This document shows, one piece after another, positions 39,208-47,324 of a stretch of DNA of 62,029 bases; within the stretch, counting starts at the first letter, position 1, and the number at the start of each line of letters is the position of its first letter. The position numbers and the translations under genes were made by a program. The notes beneath the pieces are model-generated. The model was not told where the DNA came from. It saw only the letters and a list, made by a program, of their open reading frames with translations, and searched no databases. The DNA is from Microbacterium kunmingense (GTDB taxonomy: Bacteria > Actinomycetota > Actinomycetes > Actinomycetales > Microbacteriaceae). The stretch lies in assembly GCF_023155745.1 (NCBI RefSeq), contig NZ_JAKNUS010000015.1, positions 1 to 62,029 on the forward strand, read 5' to 3'.

Positions 39208-39813
39208 TCACGCGAGCTCGGCGATGATCGGGTGGATCGCGGTGTCGAACGCCGCAATGTCACCGCGCAGCCCGTCGGTCACCGCGATGGTGAGCGACCC
39301 GATCCACCACACCCCCCGCTGGGCGAGCGGCAGCACCTGCACGTTCAGCTCGAACGAGTGCGCGCGCCGGCCGACCTGCCTCTCGTGCTCGGCTATCGCG
39401 CTGGCGTAGGCGCGATAGGCGCTGTGCGAGCCCGCGTCGCGGCTGTAGCGGCCATGCGCGTCCTCGGCGAACTCGATCGCGTCGGCCGCATGCGGCTCGA
39501 TCGCCGCGCGCAGCTCGTCCATCCCCTCGGTGGGCACGGCGACGTACACGCCGAACCCGTCGACGAGGTCGAGCGGAACGGGCGACGGATGCGCCTGCGG
39601 CTCGACGGTGAGCGCCCAGAACTCCCGCCACTGCCGCTCCAGCAGAGCCTGGGCGTGCTCGCTGCGGGCGCTGACGCGAGACGGGATGCCGCGCAGCGGC
39701 GGCAGCTCATCAGGCGAGCGGATCCCCAGGGCCTGCCGGAGGTAGAGGGCGATCAGCACCGGCCGACCCGCGTCCTCGCGGATCAGCCACTCCGGACCGC
39801 CGGCACCGCCCAT
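39208..39813 (-). CDS. Hypothetical protein, 201 residues
   Basis: A soluble protein (WLIREDAGRPVLIALYLRQAL... YRAYASAIAEHERQVGRRAHSFELNVQVLPLAQRGVW). No family recognised. ATG 39813 follows TACACT (39820-39825, minus strand) by six bases. Convergent with a membrane protein and divergent from purM. Confidence 0.6.
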   Translation of the reverse strand: MGGAGGPEWLIREDAGRPVLIALYLRQALGIRSPDELPPLRGIPSRVSARSEHAQALLERQWREFWALTVEPQAHPSPVPLDLVDGFGVYVAVPTEGMDELRAAIEPHAADAIEFAEDAHGRYSRDAGSHSAYRAYASAIAEHERQVGRRAHSFELNVQVLPLAQRGVWWIGSLTIAVTDGLRGDIAAFDTAIHPIIAELA

Positions 39814-39859
39814 GCCGCCAGTGTAAGGGCCGCTGTTTCGGCGCGGGTAGGCTGAGCGG

Positions 39860-41011
39860 GTGGACCGCATTCCTGGCGACACTTCCCCCTCCTCTCCCGA
39901 GAATCCCTACGCGGCCGCGGGCGTCGACACCGCGGCGGGCGACCTGGCCGTGGAGCTGATGAAGGACGCTGTCGCGCGCACCCATGGCCCCGAGGTGCTC
40001 GGCGGGGTCGGCGGTTTCGCGGGTCTCTTCGACGCCTCGGCGCTCCGCGGGTACGAGCGGCCGCTGCTGGCCACGAGCACCGACGGCGTCGGCACGAAGG
40101 TCGCGATCGCGCAGGCGATCGACAAGCACGACACCATCGGCCTCGACCTCGTGGGCATGGTCATCGACGACATCGCCGTCGTCGGCGCCCGACCGCTGTT
40201 CATGACCGACTACATCGCCTGCGGCAAGGTTGTGCCGGCCCGCATCGCCGACATCGTCGCCGGCATCGCCCGCGGCTGCAGCGAGACCGGAGCGGCGCTC
40301 GTCGGCGGCGAGACCGCGGAGCACCCGGGACTGCTCGGCCCGAACGATTACGACGTCGCCGGGGCGGCGACCGGTGTCGTCGAGGCATCCGCTGTTCTCG
40401 GCCCGGAGCGCGTGCGCCCGGGTGATGCGGTCCTCGCCCTCGCCTCGAGCGGTCCGCATTCGAACGGGTACTCCCTCATCCGGCACATCATCGCCGGGGC
40501 CGGGATCGGCTACGGCGACCACGCCGCCGACTTCGGGACGACCTGGGGCGAGGCCCTGCTCGAACCGACCCGCCTCTACACCCGGCCGCTGCTCGACCTC
40601 GTCGACGAGGTCGGCGACGGCGTGCACGCCCTCAGCCACGTCACCGGCGGCGGCCTCGCCGCGAACCTCGCCCGCGTGCTGCCGCGCGGCAGCTGGGTCG
40701 AGGTCGATCGCTCGACGTGGGAGCCGCCCTCGGTGTTCCAGGTGCTCGCCGACCTCGGCGACCTCTCGCTGACCGCCACCGAGGGCACGTGGAACCTCGG
40801 CGTCGGATTCTTCGCCGTCGTCGCCGCCGACAGAGCGGATGCCGCGACCGCGGCCCTCCAGCGCGCGGGAATCACGACGTGGCAGGTCGGCGTCGTCGGC
40901 GACGGCACCCTGCCGGACGGCGAGTTCGAGCAGGGCGCGAAGGGCGTCGACGGGGGCGCTGTGCGCCTGGTCGGCGCGTATCGCGGCATCCCCCGGATCG
41001 GAGCGAAGTAA
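39860..41011 (+). CDS. purM: Phosphoribosylformylglycinamidine cyclo-ligase PurM
   Basis: A 383-residue AIR synthetase: TDGVGTKVAIAQ, DDIAVVGARPLFMTDY, LVGGETAEHPG and SSGPHSNGYSL. It closes the imidazole ring in purine synthesis. GTG 39860 lies six bases after TAGGCT (39848-39853). purF follows after six bases. Confidence 0.95.
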   Translation: MDRIPGDTSPSSPENPYAAAGVDTAAGDLAVELMKDAVARTHGPEVLGGVGGFAGLFDASALRGYERPLLATSTDGVGTKVAIAQAIDKHDTIGLDLVGMVIDDIAVVGARPLFMTDYIACGKVVPARIADIVAGIARGCSETGAALVGGETAEHPGLLGPNDYDVAGAATGVVEASAVLGPERVRPGDAVLALASSGPHSNGYSLIRHIIAGAGIGYGDHAADFGTTWGEALLEPTRLYTRPLLDLVDEVGDGVHALSHVTGGGLAANLARVLPRGSWVEVDRSTWEPPSVFQVLADLGDLSLTATEGTWNLGVGFFAVVAADRADAATAALQRAGITTWQVGVVGDGTLPDGEFEQGAKGVDGGAVRLVGAYRGIPRIGAK

Positions 41012-41017
41012 CACCAC

Positions 41018-42478
41018 ATGTGCGGAATCGTCGGGATGGTCGGGCGCGGGAGCGTCAACCAGGAGATCTACGACTCGCTCCTCCTCCTCCAGCACCGGGG
41101 GCAGGACTCCACCGGCATCGCCACGGCGGAGCCGGGCGGCGCGGTCCACATGCACAAGGCGCGCGGGATGGTGCGCGAGGCGTTCCGCACCCGCGACATG
41201 CGGGCGCTGCTCGGCACGATCGGTCTCGGCCACGTCCGCTACGCCACCAAGGGCACGGCCTCCAGCGAGGAGGAGGCGCAGCCGTTCTACGTCAACGCCC
41301 CCTACGGCATCGTGCTCATCCACAACGGCAACCTCACAAACACCCGGGAGCTCACCGAGGAGCTCTTCCACAAGGACCGCCGGCACCTGAACACCTCCAG
41401 CGACACCGAGCTGCTCGTGAACGTCCTCGGCGGTGAGCTGCAGTCGACGATCTCGGGCCCCGAGCTCGACCCCGACCAGGTGTTCGACGCGGTCACCCGC
41501 GTGCACGAGCGCGTGGAGGGGTCGTACGCGGCCATCGCTCTCATCGCCGGACATGGGCTGCTCGCCTTCCGCGACCCGTTCGGCATCCGCCCGCTCATCC
41601 TCGGCACGCGTCGCCACGACGACGGGCACTACGAGTGGGTCGTCACCAGTGAGAGCCTCGTGCTCGAGAACGGCGAGTTCGAAGTGGTGCGCGACGTCGA
41701 CCCCGGCGAGGCGGTCTTCATCGACCTCGACGGGCACCTGCACACGCGTCAGTGCGCGAAGGACCCCAAGCTCATCCCGTGCTCGTTCGAATACGTCTAC
41801 CTCGCCCGACCCGACTCGATCATGAACGGCATCTCGGTCTACGAGGCGCGGCTGCGCATGGGCGAGCGCCTGGCCGACACCATCGCGAAGTACACCCCGC
41901 CCGGAGCGATCGACGTCGTGATGCCGATCCCCGACTCGTCGCGCCCCGCGGCGATGCAGGTCGCGCGCAAACTCGGCATCGAATACCGCGAGGGCTTCTA
42001 CAAGAACCGCTACATCGGGCGGACGTTCATCATGCCGGGGCAGGCGGTGCGCAAGAAGAGCGTGCGTCAGAAGCTCAACGCGATGTCGAGTGAGTTCAAG
42101 GGCAAGAACGTGCTCCTCATCGACGATTCGATCGTGCGCGGCACGACGTCGAAGGAGATCATCCAGATGGCCCGGGATGCCGGGGCGAAGAGCGTCACGT
42201 TCGCCTCGGCCGCACCGCCGGTGCGCTACCCCCACGTCTACGGCATCAACATGCCCTCGCGGCTGGAGCTCGTCGCCCACGGGCGGACGATCCCCGAGAT
42301 CGCCGCCGAGCTCGGCGCGGACTACATGGTCTACCAGGAGGTCGAGGACCTGAAGGCCGCGATCCTCGAGGGCTCCGACGTCGAGGATCTCGACATGAGC
42401 TGCTTCGACGGCCGCTACGTCACCGGCACGGTGACCGAGGAGTACCTCGCCTGGGTGGAGGGCTCGCAGGAGAGCTGA
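41018..42478 (+). CDS. purF: Amidophosphoribosyltransferase PurF
   Basis: A 486-residue enzyme of the first committed purine step. It starts MCGIVGMVG; the Cys after the initiator Met is the glutaminase nucleophile and no propeptide is present. Later HNGNLTNTRELT, and the PRPP motif VLLIDDSIVRGTTS in the transferase domain. Co-transcribed with purM. Confidence 0.96.
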   Translation: MCGIVGMVGRGSVNQEIYDSLLLLQHRGQDSTGIATAEPGGAVHMHKARGMVREAFRTRDMRALLGTIGLGHVRYATKGTASSEEEAQPFYVNAPYGIVLIHNGNLTNTRELTEELFHKDRRHLNTSSDTELLVNVLGGELQSTISGPELDPDQVFDAVTRVHERVEGSYAAIALIAGHGLLAFRDPFGIRPLILGTRRHDDGHYEWVVTSESLVLENGEFEVVRDVDPGEAVFIDLDGHLHTRQCAKDPKLIPCSFEYVYLARPDSIMNGISVYEARLRMGERLADTIAKYTPPGAIDVVMPIPDSSRPAAMQVARKLGIEYREGFYKNRYIGRTFIMPGQAVRKKSVRQKLNAMSSEFKGKNVLLIDDSIVRGTTSKEIIQMARDAGAKSVTFASAAPPVRYPHVYGINMPSRLELVAHGRTIPEIAAELGADYMVYQEVEDLKAAILEGSDVEDLDMSCFDGRYVTGTVTEEYLAWVEGSQES

Positions 42479-42596
42479 TCGCCCGCCCGCGGCGGCGTTG
42501 CGCGGCGCCCGCGTCACGCGCCGCGCCACCCGCCGTGCCTGCGTCACTCGCATGCACTCCGGTCCTCCGCCCACGTGGGTCCCCACTGCTCTCGGC

Positions 42597-42663
42597 GTCG
42601 CAGGATTTCATCGGCGTCGCAGCGAAACGGCCGAATTCTGCGACGGAGGTGACTTTCTGCGAC
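42597..42663. repeat. Palindromic element B (four GTCGCAG heptamers)
   Basis: GTCGCAG at 42597 and 42616, inverted CTGCGAC at 42638 and 42657. Period 19, core 15, total 67 bases, same as at 60062. It lies in the 299-base gap between purF and the next gene, which otherwise holds only a GC-rich stretch and the promoter of the downstream gene. Confidence 0.85.
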
Positions 42664-42777
42664 CGCGGGGACGGCAGACGGGGGCGCGCGTGAGGCCCCG
42701 GGCCGGGCCGCGCGGCGTGGGGCGACTGCCCACCCGCCTCCCAGCCCATTCGCGAGCGGCGTTGTTACCGTCGAAGG

Positions 42778-43167
42778 GTGTCCGCACCCGCGAACCCCGA
42801 CCCCCGCAAAGCCGAGGCCGAAGGCCTCGAACGCGAGATCCGCGACGAGATCGCCGAGGCCGAGCGGCCCGACCGGCCGATCCGCGCGACGCTTCGTCGC
42901 ATGCGATCGTGGGTGGCGGGGCATCCGTTCCTCGAGCGGTTCTACCGCATCGGGGTCGCGATCTTCGGCGGGGTCCTCGCCGTCGGGGGACTGATCCTCG
43001 TCCCGCTTCCCGGGCCCGGCTGGCTGGTGGTGTTCCTCGGGCTCGCCGTCCTCGGCACCGAATTCCACTGGGCGCGGCGCATCGCCGCCTGGCTCAAGCG
43101 TCAGCTCGACCGCTTCTGGACGTGGTGGCGTCAGTATCGCGCGCAGCGCGCCGCCCGCCGAGCGTGA
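42778..43167 (+). CDS. TIGR02611/PGPGW-type membrane protein
   Basis: A 129-residue protein with a charged N-terminus, two helices joined at LVPLPGPGWLVVFLGLAVLGTEF (the PGPGW motif) and a basic Trp/Arg-rich tail. Function unknown; the family is common in Actinobacteria. GTG 42778 lies six bases after TACCGT (42766-42771). Confidence 0.85.
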   Translation: MSAPANPDPRKAEAEGLEREIRDEIAEAERPDRPIRATLRRMRSWVAGHPFLERFYRIGVAIFGGVLAVGGLILVPLPGPGWLVVFLGLAVLGTEFHWARRIAAWLKRQLDRFWTWWRQYRAQRAARRA

Positions 43168-43225
43168 CCGGCGTCAGGGCGCGCAGAAGAAGCAGACGTC
43201 GACGTACGGCGGAGACTCGGGGCTG

Positions 43226-43393
43226 TCAGGCCTTCTCGTCCTCGTACTCGTCCGCCCACTTGTCGACGTACTCGTCTTCACGAGTCGGGGAGCCGAGCTC
43301 ACGTTCGAGCGCAGAGTAGTTGATGCTCTGCATGTCGTACTTGAGCTCACGGGCGATCTTGGTGTTCTTCGCCTTCTGTCGGCCACGCCCCAT
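43226..43393 (-). CDS. DUF3073 small protein
   Basis: A 55-residue basic/acidic protein (MGRGRQKAKNTKIARELKY...YSALERELG, then an acidic tail). This is the actinobacterial DUF3073 family, of unknown role. I chose ATG 43393; an upstream ATG at 43408 is in frame but the family begins MGRGRQK. Confidence 0.9.
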   Translation of the reverse strand: MGRGRQKAKNTKIARELKYDMQSINYSALERELGSPTREDEYVDKWADEYEDEKA

Positions 43394-43555
43394 GCGAGAC
43401 CCCCTCATGTCTGAGCCGCGGGCTGTTGTGCGCGGGCTTTCCGCGACGGTTACCCGGGCAATCACGAATCCGGCAACGAACCGGCAAGAGTAGCATTCAG
43501 AATATCACGGCGCCCCGCCCGACCGGCGGCCCCACGACTGGTGAAACGAGGATAT

Positions 43556-44089
43556 ATGAGCGAGGCGGAATCCCAGACCGCGGGCATCGATCTCGAAGCC
43601 CTTCACGGCGCGGTGATCGCCGGGGTGATCCCGGGTCAGTCGCCCCGCGTCCTCACCGAAGGCGGCCGCTACGCCAAGCTGCTGGGCGTGCCGCTCGTCG
43701 TCGTGCACGTCGACGTCACCCGCTTCGTGACCTACGAAGACCCCGACGGATACGTGCACTCCGCACCCATCGACATCAACATCGCCTCGGGCGAGGCCGA
43801 TCTGAAGCTGATCGAGCAGGCCGCTGCGGCCGCTCTCGACGGGCACGGGGTCACCTGGCAGGTGCATCAGCTCGTCGGCGACCCGGCCCTCGCGATCAAG
43901 CACTTCGCCGACAAGATCGACGCGAAGCTGCTCGTCGTCGGCACCCGCAAGCGGGGGATCGGCGAGTCGATCCGCGAGTTCTTCACCGGCTCGGTCGCCG
44001 CCCGGCTGGCCCACCGTCAGCGCCGACCGATCCTCGTCGTCCCCCTGGGCGAGCCGGTGCCCGAGGGCGAGGAGATCTGGCCGGCGTGA
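43556..44089 (+). CDS. Universal stress protein domain protein
   Basis: A 177-residue UspA-like protein. The ATP-loop region near the C-terminus reads VVGTRKRGIGESIREFF then GSVAARLAHRQRRPILVVP, the usual G-x-x-G and S-V nucleotide-contact pattern. The N-terminus is less typical (GAVIAGVIPGQSP). ACGAGGA lies before ATG 43556. Divergent from the DUF3073 gene. Confidence 0.85.
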   Translation: MSEAESQTAGIDLEALHGAVIAGVIPGQSPRVLTEGGRYAKLLGVPLVVVHVDVTRFVTYEDPDGYVHSAPIDINIASGEADLKLIEQAAAAALDGHGVTWQVHQLVGDPALAIKHFADKIDAKLLVVGTRKRGIGESIREFFTGSVAARLAHRQRRPILVVPLGEPVPEGEEIWPA

Positions 44090-44101
44090 CGGCCGGGCGG
44101 G

Positions 44102-44713
44102 TCAGCCGCGCAGCGCGCGGGTGATCTCCCGCGAGATCCGATCGAGATCGTCGGTGAGCTGGTCGACGACGGATGCCGCGAGCTCGCCGCCCCGCGCGAC
44201 ATGCGTCCTCAGGTCGCCCCGCACGCGGGCGCGGAACTCGGTGAGGGCCGCGTCGGCACGGTGAAGCTGCTCGCGACTGCGCGACCGCGGGTCATCCGTC
44301 GCCGTCCGTGTCGATTCGCTGCCGGCGCGCTCGTCGACCCGCGCGGCGGCGAGGTCGGCTCGGAGGCTCTTCATCGCCTCGCGCACGCTGCCGCGGACGC
44401 CTTCGGCGATCATCCGCACGGAGTCGCTCAGGCCCGCCTCGATCCCCTCGAGGTCGCTTGCACGCGCGCGGACCTCTGCCCGGCCGGCCTCGGTGATCTC
44501 GTAGACGGTCTTCCGCCCGTCGACGGTCTTGGTGACGAGCCCCTCCTCCTCGAGCTTCGCCAGCCGCGGGTAGATGGTGCCGGCGCTCGGCGTGTACGTG
44601 CCCCCCGTGCGGTCCGCGAGTGCCTGCATCACGTCGTAGCCGTGACGCGGCCCCTCGTCGAGCAGGTTCAGCAGATACAGGCGCAAGTCGCCGTGCGAGA
44701 ACACCGGCGTCAT
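44102..44713 (-). CDS. PadR-family transcriptional regulator
   Basis: A 203-residue regulator. The winged helix reads LRLYLLNLLDEGPRHGYDVMQAL, GTIYPRLAKLEEEGLV and GRKTVYEITEAGR, the PadR pattern. The remaining 120 residues are helical and highly charged, longer than the common PadR-s2 dimer helix. It is translated from ATG 44713, overlapping the DUF4097 stop by four bases. It probably represses its own operon through the palindromes at 45623-45667. Confidence 0.88.
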   Translation of the reverse strand: MTPVFSHGDLRLYLLNLLDEGPRHGYDVMQALADRTGGTYTPSAGTIYPRLAKLEEEGLVTKTVDGRKTVYEITEAGRAEVRARASDLEGIEAGLSDSVRMIAEGVRGSVREAMKSLRADLAAARVDERAGSESTRTATDDPRSRSREQLHRADAALTEFRARVRGDLRTHVARGGELAASVVDQLTDDLDRISREITRALRG

Positions 44714-45606
44714 GACCATTCCTCCTCGCGGCGCTCGTCGGCGCCCTCGACCTGCGCGGCCGGCGCCTCGGCGGGAGCGACGCGGGCGGCCCGTCGCAGC
44801 ACCGTCAGGTCTCCCGAGACGGAGTTGGCCCGCACGTCGACGAACGAGCCGCTGAGCTCGCCGGTCGACCCGCTGTAGCCGGTCGGTCCGCGGCCCGAAC
44901 GCACGACGCCGTCGATCTGGATCCGCCCGCTGACGCTCCGCACCACGTAGTTGGCCGGCAGCGCCTCGTCGAGGCGCACCGTCGCGTCGCCGCTGACGGT
45001 GTTGAGGTTCACGCTCTGCAGGTTGCCGGTCGAGTCGACGAGCATGGCGCCCGAGGCGGTGTCGATCGTGGCCTTGCGCAGTTCGCCGGTGGCCGTGACA
45101 TCGCCCGAGACGCTGTTGGCCACGAGCCCGCCGACGAGTTCGCGCACCTGCACGTCGCCCGAGACGGCATTGGCGGTGAGGTTGCCGGTGTGACCGTCGA
45201 CGATGATGTCGCCCGAGACGGTGTTGAGCTTGGCGTCGCTGCGCAGGCCGGTCACCAGCGCGCTGGCGCTCACGACCCCGAGGTTCAGGGCAACGGAGCG
45301 GGGGACGGCGACGCTGATCTCGGCGCGCGGACCGCTCGCGCCGAAGTTGCGGAACACCTCGAGGAAGTTGTCCCACCGCAGCTGCGGGTGATCGATCTCG
45401 ACGGTGCTCCCCTCGGCGCCGTCGCCGGTGACCTCGATGCGAAGATCCTTGACGGTCACCGAATGCACTTCGATGCGCGCTCCCGGCTCATCGTGGGCGA
45501 CGACGTCGATCTGACCGCCGACGAGTCCGATCTTCAACGCACGCACGTGCTCCAGATCGATGACACGGGTTTCGCCCGGGTGGATGATCCACTTCTCCAG
45601 ACTCAT
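44710..45606 (-). CDS. DUF4097-type beta-repeat protein
   Basis: A 298-residue protein. From about residue 130 it is built of short repeats around NTVSGD, NAVSGD, NSVSGD, ASGAM and SVSGR, spaced 20-25 residues, the pattern of the DUF4097 right-handed beta structure. It has no signal peptide or membrane helix. Such proteins are usually co-encoded with PadR regulators. Function unknown; a cell-envelope or scaffold role is a guess. Confidence 0.85.
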   Translation of the reverse strand: MSLEKWIIHPGETRVIDLEHVRALKIGLVGGQIDVVAHDEPGARIEVHSVTVKDLRIEVTGDGAEGSTVEIDHPQLRWDNFLEVFRNFGASGPRAEISVAVPRSVALNLGVVSASALVTGLRSDAKLNTVSGDIIVDGHTGNLTANAVSGDVQVRELVGGLVANSVSGDVTATGELRKATIDTASGAMLVDSTGNLQSVNLNTVSGDATVRLDEALPANYVVRSVSGRIQIDGVVRSGRGPTGYSGSTGELSGSFVDVRANSVSGDLTVLRRAARVAPAEAPAAQVEGADERREEEWS

Positions 45607-45622
45607 GACTCCTCCAAGTGAG

Positions 45623-45667
45623 ACGCGATATATCTCGATACCGCCGAGGCTAACACGATATATCGCG
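45623..45667. promoter_or_regulatory. Two AT-rich palindromes, probable PadR operators
   Basis: ACGCGATATATCTCG (45623-45637) and CACGATATATCGCG (45654-45667) share the core CGATATATC. They stand about 31 bases apart in an otherwise GC-rich region just upstream of the DUF4097/padR operon. The AT-rich dyad fits a PadR site and the second overlaps where the promoter should lie. Autorepression is inferred. Confidence 0.7.
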
Positions 45668-45695
45668 TTCCGCCATACCCGAGGGTGATCCCGTC

Positions 45696-45726
45696 TTGAC
45701 CTTGACGCAACGTCAACCTCTAGCGT
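45696..45726 (+). promoter_or_regulatory. MerR-type promoter of the TipA-like gene
   Basis: -35 TTGACC (45696-45701) and -10 TAGCGT (45721-45726) are separated by 19 bases. The spacer carries the dyad TTGACGCAACGTCAA (45702-45716). A 19-base spacer with a centred dyad is the hallmark of promoters activated by MerR-family proteins through DNA twisting. The product presumably activates itself. Confidence 0.85.
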
Positions 45727-45750
45727 CGATGACGAAGGGAGGGATGCCAC

Positions 45751-46509
45751 ATGGACTGGCCGATCCAGCACATTGCGCGTCTGGCGGGGACAACCAGCCG
45801 GACGCTCCGGCACTACGACGACGTCGGGCTGCTGCGCCCGACCCGCGTGGGTGGGAACGGGTATCGCTACTACGACCGCTCGGCGCTGGTGCGCCTCCAG
45901 CGGATCCTGCTCCTTCGCGAGCTGGGTCTGGGGCTCCCGCAGATCCGGGGTCTCCTCGATCGGGAGACGAGCGAGGCGGAGGCGCTCGAAACGCACCTCG
46001 CCTGGCTCCAGGAGGAGCAGAGCCGGCTGGCGCGCCAGATCGCGTCGGTGCAGGCGACCATCCACGCACTGAGAGGAGGTGAAGAACTGATGGCAGAGAA
46101 CATGTTCGACGGCTTCGACCACACCCGCTACCGGGAGGAGGTCGAACAGCGCTGGGGGTCCGATGCCTACGCGCGAAGCGACCGCTGGTGGCGTGGGATG
46201 AGTGACACCGAGCGCAGCGAATGGATGTCGCGGGCCGCCGACCTCGGGCGCGACTGGATCGCCGCCGCGGAGCGCGGCATCGATCCGGAGGGCGACGAGG
46301 CGCAGGCGCTCGCCGCCCGCCATGTTGCATGGCTTCGCGGTATTCCGGGCACGCCCGGCCAGGGATCTCCCGACGAGTTCGCGCAGTACGTGCGCGGTCT
46401 CGCCGACATGTACGTCGACGATCCCCGCTTCGCGGCCAACTACGGCGGCACGGCAGGTGCGGAGTTCGTCCGCGCGGCGCTTCGACAGCACGTGGACGCA
46501 ACCCGGTGA
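45751..46509 (+). CDS. TipA-like MerR-family regulator (TipAL form)
   Basis: A 252-residue protein. The N-terminal MerR helix-turn-helix reads IQHIARLAGTTSRTLRHYDD then GNGYRYYDRSAL, followed by a coiled coil (ETHLAWLQEEQSRLARQIAS) and, from residue 114, a TipAS-type ligand-binding domain (MFDGFDHTRYREEVEQRWG... WWRGMSDTERSEW). In Streptomyces TipA binds thiopeptides such as thiostrepton and activates its own promoter. GGGAGG lies before ATG 45751. An internal start could make the ligand domain alone. Confidence 0.9.
   Translation: MDWPIQHIARLAGTTSRTLRHYDDVGLLRPTRVGGNGYRYYDRSALVRLQRILLLRELGLGLPQIRGLLDRETSEAEALETHLAWLQEEQSRLARQIASVQATIHALRGGEELMAENMFDGFDHTRYREEVEQRWGSDAYARSDRWWRGMSDTERSEWMSRAADLGRDWIAAAERGIDPEGDEAQALAARHVAWLRGIPGTPGQGSPDEFAQYVRGLADMYVDDPRFAANYGGTAGAEFVRAALRQHVDATR
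46074..46092 (+). promoter_or_regulatory. Internal ribosome binding site for a TipAS-like product
   Basis: Inside the TipA-like gene AGGAGGTGA (46074-46082) lies seven bases before an in-frame ATG at 46090. The anti-Shine-Dalgarno match is the best in the window. Translation from here gives 139 residues, close to the 144-residue TipAS made separately from the same gene in S. lividans. Confidence 0.8.
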
Positions 46510-46532
46510 GCACACGAGCACACCGCAGAACG

Positions 46533-46577
46533 AACGAAAGGATGCCGCAGGCCAAGCGCCTGCGGCATCCTTTCGTT
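46533..46577. terminator. Bidirectional terminator-like hairpin
   Basis: Arms of 20 bases (46533-46552 and 46558-46577) pair perfectly around a five-base loop. The outer pairs are A/T-rich (AACGAAAGG / CCTTTCGTT), giving short A and T runs on both strands. It stands between the TipA-like gene and the convergent 54-codon gene. Confidence 0.85.
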
Positions 46578-46615
46578 GATCCCGCGCTCTGTCCGTCGCG
46601 CGCGGGTGCGGGACG

Positions 46616-46780
46616 TCAGGTCCGGCGGCTGCCGGTGATGACGCGGAAGAGGAAGGCGATCAGTGCGATGACGCCGACGATGAGCGCCACCCACAGCAGC
46701 CACTGCAGGGCGGAGTTCAGGCCACCGACGATGGCAAGCACGATCGCAACCACGATGATGATGATCAGGGCGAGGTTCAT
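46616..46780 (-). CDS. Small membrane protein, 54 residues
   Basis: Starts MNLALIIIIVVAIVLAIVGG and has two hydrophobic helices with a short basic tail. ATG 46780 follows GGAGAG. Similar very short hydrophobic proteins are common in Actinobacteria. Function unknown. Confidence 0.75.
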   Translation of the reverse strand: MNLALIIIIVVAIVLAIVGGLNSALQWLLWVALIVGVIALIAFLFRVITGSRRT

Positions 46781-47021
46781 GGGGCTCTCCTTGTCCGTAA
46801 TCGGCGACCAGGTCGGGTGCGCCGCGTGCCACTCGGCACTTTCCCAGGTTGACACTCGGCGCTCTCGGTCAGCAGGGGCTTGACGAGGCCTCTCACGCGG
46901 TGTAATCGCCGGTCATCCGGCTATCCCCGGGGAAGGGGGTTGTCAAGCCGCTGTGCCTGAGCGGCGGTCGTCCTAACGTCGGCGGTGTGACCGCGATGCC
47001 GGTCGCATGGAGGGAGGCATC

Positions 47022-47291
47022 ATGCCCCAGGGACGAGGCTCGTCGAGCCTGAAGGACCCCGAGCTCTACGAGGAGCTCCGCAAGGACGGTGCGTCGAAGG
47101 AGAAGGCCGCGCGCATCTCCAACGCCGCCGCCCGAGACGGTCGGAAGACCGTCGGCCGCCGCGGCGGCGAGTCGGGCAACTACGAGGACTGGACCGTCGC
47201 AGAGCTGCGCGGCCGGGCCAAAGAGCTCGGTCTGTCGGGATACTCGAACAAGAAGAAGGCGGAGCTCATCTCGATGCTCCGCGACCACTGA
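47022..47291 (+). CDS. Small SAP/Rho-N-like domain protein
   Basis: An 89-residue protein: LKDPELYEELRKDGASKEKAARISNAA, a basic loop (GRKTVGRRGG) and a C-terminal WTVAELRGRAKELGLSGYSNKKKAELISML, which matches the Rho N-terminal/SAP helix-turn-helix that binds nucleic acid. GGGAGG precedes ATG 47022. It lies just before the topoisomerase gene and may be co-expressed with it. Confidence 0.8.
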   Translation: MPQGRGSSSLKDPELYEELRKDGASKEKAARISNAAARDGRKTVGRRGGESGNYEDWTVAELRGRAKELGLSGYSNKKKAELISMLRDH

Positions 47292-47324
47292 GCGCGGGCG
47301 TTGAGCACGACGGAGGAGCGGCGG

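Noticed and set aside
39710..42586. Minus-strand frame of 958 codons opposite purM and purF
   Set aside because: Antisense artefact over two certain genes.
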